Shown: piece by piece, positions 22,401-34,400 of the stretch
How the letters are laid out: every line of letters begins with the position of its first letter
Numbering within the stretch: position 1 is the stretch's first letter
Assembly (NCBI RefSeq): GCF_037975245.1
Contig: NC_092563.1
Coordinates: 22,970,960 to 23,034,959, forward strand
Length of the DNA stretch: 64,000 nt
Source: Apostichopus japonicus
Taxonomy: Eukaryota; Echinodermata; Holothuroidea; Aspidochirotida; Stichopodidae
Direction: 5' to 3'
Made by a program: the position numbers and the translations under genes
Notes under the pieces: model-generated
What the model saw: only the letters and a program-made list of their open reading frames with translations
Databases searched by the model: none
Told to the model about the DNA's origin: nothing

Positions 22401-25400
22401 TCATAAGATGTTGTTTGTCTTTCTTCATGGCCAGCTATCATACATTACTATTTATTGCAAAACGTTGCCAGGTGTCTGATTATTTACAACAGACAAAAGA
22501 GCCATCTTTCCAAATAGAAATAAGACCACATTGTAAGAAATTGCACAAAACATTACAAATGTTTCCCCTCACATTGGCAAATGTAATTATTGGAAAATTC
22601 ATGACTTTAGGAACAAAGAATGTCAAAAGAAGGCAAAGATGATTCCAGCTATAAAGAGTGTTTTATGTATGCTGTGTGCACTTCTACGTTTCTCAAGATA
22701 TGTGTTCATGTACAAACTGCGATTTGGAATGGCTAGTTAACAAGGTTTTTTTCATTAACTAGGCATCCAAAAATGATGAGTTATGGCGTTCCAGCTAAGC
22801 TGTGAAGTAGTGACAATTAGCCTTCAGTGTAATGACACTATATTTTATAGATAAATATAGATACATCAGAAATTTGTCAGAAAGTGAGAATACTTATTTA
22901 GGGAATGATCCATTAACCCATAAACAGAATGCAAGCAATGTTATAACATGATAGCTGAATGTACATGCAATTCATTTGTGTTAAAATGAACCACCACCAA
23001 TGTTTTTTGGTACTGTGAGTTATTTCAAATGTGGCATAAAATATGTGGAGTATGTTCACTCTGTTACAATGGAAAGCCAGTTATATGAAAGCTACAGTGA
23101 AAATTTGCTACAATGACAAGATTCTCATTCAAAGCAGTCCAACATGTTTGCTGAATATTCATGCAATTCCTGTATGTTACAAATAAACCAGCAACAATGT
23201 TCCCTTGAACTCTCTAGATTTCTTCTCAATCATGAAGTTTACAATTTATATCATTGAAACTAAGTGTGCTTTTCGTTACCCATAAAAGCTTTAATTTTAA
23301 TAGTTGGGTTTACCACTTTAATACCATTCCTAATTCTCCCTTCCCCCTTTCTTGTTTCTCCTCTCCCTTTCCCATATCCCTTTCCAATCCCCCCCCCCCC
23401 TACACTTTGCACCCAGTTCCCTTTCTCCCAAAGACTTAAACTGCCATTGTTCATCATCGAATAGATAAATAAGGTTTCAAGATTTTGTGTGTCTAGCTTT
23501 TTCAACTAGAAAACTGTGACAACCACCTGAGTGGATAACGGCGGTGTCATTTGAAGCAATGAGGCTACCGTTTGCCCATCTGAAATGACTTTCTAAATTG
23601 AAAAGATTCCAATTTCAGTTAAAATGTTGAATTGGAAGCTACTCGACGTGTAAGTTGTAATCCATAAGCCCTGCGGGTTTCTCCCACATTTGTGGTCGCT
23701 TAAGCGTCATGAAAATAACTGCTGATTAATATTATTATTATTTACTATTTGAAAACCAACAACCAGATACTGTGCAAGGCACTTTATGGTATGAGTTAAG
23801 AAATTTAAACAGCAGGGTTTCATACAAGAGTCTCAACACTTCTGCAACTATTACTGTACTTGACTACCATTTCAGCCCACGACAAAAAATCATCCTTAAC
23901 AATGAAAAGTTATGATGTGAAGTAAAAGTTTCATAATGCCAGATTTATAAAGTATAACTTTGAACAGAGTTTCCTTCTTGGTATATTTTTCAGAATTTGA
24001 AAATGGAAAAAATGTTTCAACAATTAAAGTGGGATAAACTGTGCATTTAGTTAAGATTGTGTGAACAGCACAACAGTTTTGTGCAAGAGAAAAGTTCGAT
24101 TAAATTGGATAAAAATTACCGCAGTAAATGGTAAAGATATTAGTCAAAATAAATGACATAACAAGTAAAAGGAGAGAAAGTTTGAATAATTCCTTTTGCA
24201 CAGGAGTTTCTATACACTGACTTTAATACTGGGTTAATATGATATTACAAGAAGCATTTAAATACACCAGGTATATACGGTATATACAGTATATATGCCA
24301 CATGTACTTTCACCGGTTAAAAGAAGATATGATTTTTATAATGGAAAATTGTCAATTGTATTGGAAGCGCTGATAGTATGTTCACCACAGAGAATGGAGA
24401 GATGATGCAGAATCACAACAATGAAGAGAGTGACTGTTTTCTAAGTCTAAGTTGACCTCTAGAGATCTAACTCACGCTCATATTGGTGAATCCCACCGGA
24501 GGTTTACTGGGCAACGGAGGAGCGCCATTCATGGCTGGAGCAGGAGGAGGTATCTATAATATACGTACGTTACATAGAGATCACAAGAATGTACAAAAAT
24601 CGAAACACCAGTAAAAAATGGCTGACAGAAGCCAAGCTACTGAATAACAAGACTGCAAGGACAGGTCAGCCAGACCAAACTGAAGATATTTATTCAAGGG
24701 AAGTCAAACAAGATAGACACGTTGGTAAAGATCTCTGATTTGTGCAGAGAAGGTAAGATACGGAATGTTTCCTAACGCAGCTTGCTATGAATCATTTGGT
24801 ATTCTAGCATTGGCTGGACTTAATCCAAGCTGCAAAGCCGGTTCCATCGAGCTTGCAGTAACCTCTGTATTCGACCTATCAACTAACTTTTTAGTTTATT
24901 AGCAAATAAATTCATCTGGAAAGTGTATTATCGTCTGCGATAAAGTTCTGCTACGCTAATAATTTACAGAATAAACTCAGACATGATGTTGTGGTGTTAT
25001 ATGAGGACTGAATCTTAAATGAGTGAGTGATTCATTGCTCCGTAATGATTCCTACCAACTGTGTGACCTAAAATTACACTAGCATTGCAGCTAGAATTGT
25101 TAAAAATTAGAAACATACAAGGTGCTAGTCACAAGGTCTATGGAATCCCAATGCACAAAGACATATAAATTTCTTGTTTTCAGTTGTCAGGATGGGGTTA
25201 CTTCAAAGAAATGATTAAATGAGACCAGCTGTCAAACTTTCATATCAAATATCAACATCATTATGTTAATCTTACAATCAGGCTTTTTCTTGTTAATTAT
25301 GGTCACACAAAAAATCACAAAACTTTCAACAAGTGATGGAACCAAGAACTTGTTCAAGAATCGAGCTCTTATTCCAAAGAACTTTCAAGGTTATGCTCTT

Positions 25401-28400
25401 CACTCCCACCTTGTAGCCCCATGAAGTACCTACAGTACTGTGATCGCTTAACGATCGTACAATTTCGAAGAAACGATATTCTGCGATTTTTTACGATTTT
25501 ATTCGACGTTATTCGAATTTATGCGATTTTGCGCGATTTAAAAAATCGTTGAAAAATTCGGACGTAAAGATTTGTACGAAATTCGCACAATTATTCGCGG
25601 TTTTTGCGGTCAGTTTTACAACGTACAAAATCGCACAAAATCGTTGAATAGGCCTTTTAGAATTACAACAGTCGTTTTTTGATATTACGTGTGTTCGAAG
25701 TATACAATACAACTTTTATCTATGGTTCAAATCACTTAGTTACGAGACTCAAATGTCATACATTCAATATGCACAGTGTACAGTACCGCTCACGTATAAC
25801 TGGACATGTGTATGCGCACATGATCGTGTAAAGACGTATAAACAAGTATAATCGCGAATAAACTCGTTGACAAACAAATTGCCGCGTAGACATTCGTATA
25901 ATCCATGTACGAGTTTCTACGCAGGAAATGCTATTGTGCTCAATGAATAGGATTAAAGTCGCCGAAAATTTTGAAAACCTAGAAGAAAAAATAAAGTGTT
26001 ACTAAGCGTTTCTTGTGTCAATTTTTTATATAATTTACCGTTGGCTCCAACTGAATGAAAAGAGAAAAAATTCCACCCAACAACTGAAAAGAAAAACAAA
26101 ATCCACCCAACAACTTTGAGTTTGAAGAAGGGCCGGTTAAAAACAAAACATGTTTCTCGTCCGCGCAATGGGCCTCCTTTTACCTGATTCCCGAGTTTCT
26201 ATTCGGATTACAAGAAATCTCAACTATCCTTAAAAATTATTTTGTAAGGGTTGCCACATATTCCAAACTAATATTAGCGCTTGAAAAGAAGAAAAATGGC
26301 CGCCCGTTTTTTTTCAGATCTCAGTACGAGAAACATGTATTTTATTTGGATAATAGAACAACTTTTGTTAATGTGGTTAAGTTAATATTTTCCTACCCTA
26401 GCTGTATGTCGATTTTATAAAACCTTCATGAAAACAGACTTTTTTGAAAATGGATTTTGAAGCTGTCAAAAATTTAACAAATGCTTACCGTTAAATACTG
26501 GCGTCAAAAAGTACATTTCGTATATATTCCAATAAAGATCCACAAAGGATAACAATGCTAGGTAGAGCTTACTAAAGAGAAATAGAAACTGCATGTACAT
26601 GGTCATTTTAAGTATCCAAGTACTATACAAAGAGACTGAGTTCACCGAATCACCCCTTTTCCCTACCACCCGAGGAAAAACAAAAATTTGTATGTGTCGC
26701 AATAAGTTTTAACCGCACAGCATAGTACCATTAATAATTTGCATGTTACACCAAAAGTTACACTCGACGTCTAGATGGCGGGGAAAATGTTACATCTTGT
26801 TCAATGTATTGAGTCGTTCCCACGGTGCAATGAACTTGGGCAAGTTGCCAAGTTCGAATGTCGATGACCTACTTATGTTCCGTGACCAATGTCAATGGGT
26901 GTGTAAAATCTCAGGTTTTCCACGTGTTATATATATATAAAAAGAAGTTTTCGTAAGCGTACTAAGCGGAGCGAATTTCGGGCGGCATGTTGATTGTGAG
27001 GAAGCACTTATGCATCAATATTTGTGAAAAATATCGTACGGTTTTTCTTCAGAAAATATTTTTGACTAGAAATTGAAAACTCAATGTATTAAGAAGTACT
27101 ACTGGGTCTAAACCTTATCATTGCATTTTGGGGGAAGCCAGATCTTCAAGTGCAAAATATTGTTTTTTTTTCATTTAAGGTTATCGTAGTTTTCTTGCGA
27201 GGTGTATACGGCGTAACTTTCGAAGTAGGCTTTCTGATCATATAGCCTACCCTGTATGTCATTCTGCGTAATCTTGTTATCGAATGAGTTACGGTATTGT
27301 CTTAGTAGAGAAACATTCAGACTGTCTCCGAATATGTTCGTCATTTGGGGGGGGGGGGGAGAAGGGGGGTGGCACAACAATTCTGGTGTGGGTGGGGGCC
27401 CGTTCCCCGTGTCATCCCGTTTTACAGTGCCGTAATTTAATAACGTCGAACGTGGTCTCATTTCGTGAACAAGAAGTTTTTAACTATTTTGGTAATTAAT
27501 AGCCCAAAGACTCCCAGGGTCCCTATAAACACCTGTTAGCTCATCCTGCTGCAGTGATTGGACAATAAGTACACGCGTTCCTCATTTTTCCCCAGGTAGG
27601 CCTACCTCCGTAGGCATTCTGGGAAAACAAACATTCTAGACGTCAGTAATATATAAGCTAGTCATAGCAAGATCCATGCAAGGAAGACACGTGCTGTGCT
27701 GTGTACAGGGCTAGCGCTGTTCACTATATTACCGGCGTAGTAGGTAGTTTTAGTCGCAAGGTCTTTTTAATTTTGGGGACGGGTAAAGGGAGGTGATGGT
27801 CACCCTGTTGAGGCGACTGGTAGTTATCGGTAAATATCGGTAACGTATGAGAAAATATCGGTCTGAAGATGGGAATAAGGATAGTGGAATTCCAAGCCCA
27901 AGCTTGATCAAGCCCCTCATGAGAGGTGGGGTTAGGACAGCTAAGCCCGGGTAAACGTTGATCAATGTAAATAAACTATTGCCTTGGGGTGTAAAAGATA
28001 AGATGGATTTTACCAGTTGTGGTTTCCGCCGCTTGCTAATTTCTGTATTGACATAAACTGTGTCTATTTCCATATTGGTTGTGCATGTGTACAATGGACT
28101 GATGCAGCGAGAATGAAGGAATTACGTAAGGCATTGCTGAGTAGTACACAGTGTATAGCTGCCCGTGTATATCCGCATGCATACAGTATAAAGTTTGAGT
28201 TGCTTTCTTGAAGACGTCCAGATAACCGGAAAGGCCATTATTATTATTATTATTATTATCGATATTTTCGCAAAAGTAGACAGAGTAGAGCATGTGGTCG
28301 GAAGATGAAGTATTCGCATTGCTTGGCATTTGGTGCGACGAAAAAAATATGTCGAAAACGCTCCAGTGTACTGAGACATCTTTATGTATGGGAGAGAAAA

Positions 28401-31400
28401 GCCTACACACCATGCAATACTAGCAAAATACACTGCAGTGGAATTTCTTGTTGGCAACTTGCCAAGAAAAGTTTTAACATCTATGTCTAGTCCAATTGTA
28501 CAGTATAAAAACAGGTGCGCACATCGAGCCCAGCTCAACCATTTTGTGTTAGGGGTCAAATATTTCTTTTCGGTAAAGACTTAGTGTGCGAACAATTTTT
28601 TTCCAGAGTTGTTGGAACATTGTACGCACACAAAGTCGGCATATCTGCTAGATATAATTGATATGATTACATTTAGGTTTTCCATTTTATTTTTTTTTAT
28701 TTTTGGAAACTATGAAAGATTGTTTTAACGTAACCCCCGCGAAAAGTCGTACCACTCAAAATATTGCTTTTCAGGTACGAACAATGATTTCCCTGCCCAG
28801 TGCATTGACTTTTTCAAAGGTGATAAACGTTGGCCGTATCGGGAAAGCCCCGGTAGAAAATAGCGTGTGTGTGCGCTGCTTGGATGATATATGCACCCGC
28901 GAAAATCTCACTGCATATATCTGTCGATCGCTCGTATTCTCTATTGTAATAACCTGGTTCGGACGATTTCCAAGGTTTTCCAAGCGTGCCGCTATGCCCG
29001 GAGTTAACTCGTTGAAACGCGGGTTCAAATTGCAGGGCTTATCTGCGGTTACGGTTTTAGCTCCACCTATGCTTGCTTGAAACAAGACCGTGTTCGTGGG
29101 AACGGGGTATTTGTGCATGAGTCATGAGTGACCTTTTTCAGTCGGTTATTGTGATCAACACAACGGACAGCCCTTCCGTATCAACTCGAGAACTGCTTTC
29201 TGCAGTAGAGGTTGTTGCGGGAGGGAGGGTGGGGGGGGGGGCAGTGGGGGAAGGGGTGTCAAGTCCGTAGTCCGTAGAAGCTACTTATGCATCATACAAA
29301 TGACGTCATATTTACCATATTTTACACCAACGAGACCGAAAATAAAAAATATTATACAAATTATCTATGATTGGGATACATACAGGCTGAGGTCTGTTGT
29401 AAACTTTTTTTAATGCATCCATAACTGAATTCTAAGGAACTGATCAACCAGGCCTCGCGCCCATAACTCCTTATGGTTTAGACTAAAAAAATGCAATGTT
29501 TCAACTAAACAAAAGGCTGCGTCTTTCTGTAACAAAGCAACTGTCAATCACTCCCATAAACATTGCATGTCGGCCGTCCGTCCAGGGTATTTTATTTTGT
29601 GCACCTGTTGCTAGCCAGCTACATCTGATACAAGGCAAAGGAATTCCGCCTTTTGGTGTAATATGCAAATGATGTCTGGTGCAGTACTGTACTGTCTGGC
29701 GACACACATGTAAACAATCTGTGTAGAGCTAGCTGTTATTAAATAACTTTTGTGTCAATGCACTGTGAGCCTATATGGAACATTTCAAGACGTTTCTTTT
29801 TTTTCTGAGGTGGTCGGGAAGGGGGATTGTTTGGGTGTTCTAAATCTTTTGTATCCTCCTAAATATAAAAGATGGTATTTTCAACATCTAAAACTTTAAT
29901 GTACATGTAGTTTCTAATTTTCGTCAGTAAGGCTTACTGAGTGAGAATAAAAATTGTCTAAAATTGCCAGTTTTACCAACATCGTTGTTCTTACGCACTT
30001 CCGTTTATCCTATGTCACGGATCTTTATTGGAATATATACGACATGTGTTTTTCAACATCATCTGCATTTTACGGTAAGCATTTTAATAATCATTGTGCT
30101 TCAAAATCCATTTGAAACACGATTTTTTGTGCTTGAAATACAAATCCAACAAAGGGCTAGGCTATTGGCGAAATTAAACTGTCAAATGTTTGAACCTAAG
30201 CACTGTAGCGACAGGTGTTATAGACAAGCAAAATACATGTTGATCTCGTTCAAAACTTAACAGAAAAAAGGACGACAAAAACCTAAACAAAAAAGCGGAT
30301 GCAGACGAGGAACACGTTTTTCCACCTAGCACTGCATCAAACGCCCTTTATAAGTTTATCATTTCTTCAAAATCTTCCCAAAAGTTTAAAAATGAATTTA
30401 AGCTGAATTTTTCCTTCATGGAACACAACCTTTATGTTAGAAAAGGGGGATAAAGACCATTGAATAGTTTCCTTATTAAAACATTATATGGGAAAACACC
30501 ATCGTCCTCTTTCCTTCTAGATGTATATCATTAACAGTTATCACAGCATCATGAGCTAAGTACGATGTAGGAAATGGCTGTTTCAAACATCTCACTAATT
30601 CTTTCGGCCACTTTAATCTCCATTCATCGAGCACAAAAAAAAAAATAGCATTTCCTTTTATCAACGAGTTAATGCTCTGTTGTACTTGTTTAAAAACGCT
30701 TTTATACGATCCTTATACGGGAGCGGTAGTGTAAATGTTTGCATGCTGACTGGATGAATTGACTGTTTTTAACTTCGATTTTTCTTTTTACCGGTAAATT
30801 ACTTCCGTGCCCGTTTTTGAAGTGAATTGATTCACACATGAAAATACATTTTAAAAGAAGCATCGGTGGGAAAAACAAATTCCGTGTTTTTCGCTTTTCA
30901 AGATTTCATGAATTCCGCATTTTACCGCGATATTCCGCAAACACGGAAAACCACTGGCCCTCGACCAGTGAGGGCCTATGCTTTTTTTTTCATTGATTCT
31001 TTTTCGACATCTTTATTGGAACGGCTCCGAAAATTCTAATCTTTCACCTCGCCCGTTCAGAGTTAATTCTCTGCTTCATTAAGCACACATTCCTGTGGTC
31101 AAATGTACGATTTTACATGCGTTAGAATTGTGCGAAATTTTGTTGAAAAGTTCGTGTACGAACTTGTGCGAAATTGTGCGATATTACGCGATATTATTCG
31201 AAATTCTACGATCGTTGAAAATTTTTGTACGATAGTTAAGCGATCACAGTACTGTACTTACCAAAACCTCCCATCTCCTACGCTAACCTCCCATGTCCAC
31301 GCTAAGCAATAATAGGTAAAAACATCAGACTACACTTACGTATGGCTGTGGAGCCTGGGGTGCCTGTGGAGGTGGATAGGCCATAGATGGATCATGCATC

Positions 31401-34400
31401 ACAGGACCAGAGAATGCGTTACCAGGACCAGAGAATGCGTTACCAGGACCAGGGGGGCCTCCATACCCTCCGGCTCCTCCTCCTCCATAACCACCTGGAG
31501 CAGACCCTCCTCCTGGTGGTCCTCCCGGTTTGTTGTTTTTATCCGGTGTTTCAGATGGGATGGGAGCGTCATCGTCCAACTGGACGAGAAGATCCTCAAT
31601 TTGTTCTCCCTGGGAAGATTAAAGGTGTTATATTTCTACATCAACTGACAGAGGCAATGAATGGAAGATGTTGATCTATATTTTTAAGAATGTTGGACTT
31701 ACTGATAGTACATAAAACCCTACGGGGACTCAGTTTTCGGATGTTGTTCCACAAAAAGGAATAGAGAAACAAGCAATGAAAGTATAAAATGGCACCTGAC
31801 AAACAAAGAAACACCCTCAGCAATATCAGCATTATATGACAATACCACCTTCCCAGTTTGCCATTATGGTTGAGAGTTTATTGAGCCTTTGGACAAATCT
31901 GATTACAGTTGCAGTCCATTCGACAATACTGGCCTCATCCATGAAAATTTTGTCTGGTACCCTCAAGGTTGTTACCATGGATACCAGCAGTCGATCATAT
32001 AGGAATCTCTCACTCTTGAAAATTAACAGACAATAAACATCTGTTGACAAAATGAATGCAAAAATCCTAACACTGTATTTGAAGTTTGGGTTCAAGTGTC
32101 CCTGCTTCAGTTGGAGATTTAATTTTGATGCAAACATAACAGGGACGGTTTTCATTTGAATGTCCAGACTTATTAGAGGCATCCAAATTGGGATGGAACA
32201 AAACTTCACCAAAAACTGGAGAAATTTCAATGAAGCTACATAATTTTAATATATAAGGTCAATAATTAACAGAAAACTGACCGGGAATTCTGGATAATGG
32301 TAAAGAGCAAAGAAATTAATGGCGGAAACAGGAATTTGAATATGTGACGTATGGTTTACAAGCCCAGCAGTTGATGGCAAATCTCTGTATAGCCATATTT
32401 TTAGCTGGGGATGCCAATTAAAGGCCACAGTACCTTGCATATAATGTAATCAGCGATCACTCCACAGTTTCATTCGACACAACCCAGAGATCACTCCTGC
32501 TAGTTCGAATCTCGTTGTAGCCAAAAAATGTCTTTGTTCTATTCCATTTAGATTTGAAAATAAATCTGTTTAGTTAACCAAAGAACAAATTAAACCTACA
32601 TTGAGCACTGCTGTGTCTGGTTCATAGGGGATGTTGTGACTCTTTGCAATCTCAATCAAGTATCTCTCGACTAAGATCTTTGGTGGAGCATCGACTTTCA
32701 GCTTATGCACCAACTGTATTGAAGGGAGAAAATCATAAATTTATATTATGTATAAAAACAAAAATATTAGGGGAAATTTCATTCTTTGGATCTTACGTGC
32801 GCCTACTATCCACTACACTGTTCAACAGATCCTTGTATTATGTAGGCAAATTAACCCAACTAAGGAGAGCATTCAACACCCTGTTTCCACAGCACCCCCC
32901 CCCCACCCTCCCCACCACACTACCACTGACCATAGTGCAATAGCTACACAGTAGTAAGATGCAAATCTTCTAAAATTTGGGATCATTTAAATGTTACTGT
33001 CTATGATTTGAAGCTCTTCTGGTTTCCTGTGCAATGGCACAACTAGTTATATCCCAAAACATGTGTTGTTTGCAGCAGTTTAATGGCTATTTGCCCACTT
33101 TGCATAGCACTTTGCAATGTGATACCCAATAAAAATGTTATAACTTAACATCAACTACCTCAGACAAAGTTAGTGTTAAACAAACATGTTGAATGTGCAC
33201 ACAAATACAACTTGTGCCCATGTATACAATTCAAGAATTTAACTTAATGGTAAACAGCGATGCAATTTTTCTCAAAAACCTCATTGCTAAGCAAAGTTTT
33301 GGTTATAACACAAACTCACCTTACATCTTAACATGCAGGTGGCTATATCAAACCATACTAATGTGATAAATTAACAATTAACAGATAAAGATGTCGTTGG
33401 TTACCAATACTCATTTATAATAATAATGAGCAAAAGAGACTTATTATGTATTGAACAAACAGTGTAAAATAAGTCAAACAAAAATTCATATTTACATTCA
33501 TGTCCCATAGTCTATTTTCTAAGTGACTCATGCACTACATCAGAGGTCTACCCATCCACAAAAAGGAAGGGTGAAACTTGACTTACCCTGTCGTTTACAG
33601 TTCCCATCTCGTTTATGAGGGCCAACCTGCCAAATTCTTTGCCATATTTAAGAAATAACTGATCTGAGACCTAATGCAGATGAAAGAGAAGACCAAAAAA
33701 AAATGTATTACATAGTGTGAAGCTTCTTTGACTTACTAACATAATATATACATAAAAAAGGGTTTGTTTAAACCACAACTTAAAGTAAGCAAATCTATCC
33801 TACAACTAAGTTGCTACACTTTGATAAAAAAAGTCTTTAAATGTCTACAGACACCTTTGAACAACATTGTCTTCATCACTCTAATCGGCATGAGAGATCT
33901 AGAAAATAGCTGAAACTGCCATCAAAATCCATCAAAGACTGACCATTTTACAAGTACTTTTCTTATTTCTAGTTTTATTTATGAATAAACATTAGCAAGT
34001 TATGTACATTGACGACATTAAGGGAGTGCTTGCCTAATGTTCTTTTATGTTATCTCTTTGATTTCACAATCTTTTTTTCAATGACACTGACTACAGGTTT
34101 GCGGACCTAAGGCAATGTTTTGAAATATTTTATTGTCTTCTTTTAAAAGAGGAACATCATATTATGCAAACGATATATGTGGGCTTGTAATTATGGGTTA
34201 ACTTATTAAGTGCTGAAAAAGGGAACTCCACGTCATAGTTTTCACATAATTAACGAATATCCTGGATTTATCAAACCTTCATGTGTGTATGTCATGGAAA
34301 CAAAAAGAACCTTTCAAAAATTTCAACAGATTATGTATGAGATTATCAAACACAGCAAATAAACTAAATGTGGGGCAAATTGGCTAGGTGTCCTGTTTTG

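Noticed and set aside
28036-28559. Two minus-strand frames of 125 and 145 codons within IST1 intron 6
   Set aside because: They overlap in different frames, cross a (TTA)n run and show no recognisable domain; kept only as background to the transposon-like region.
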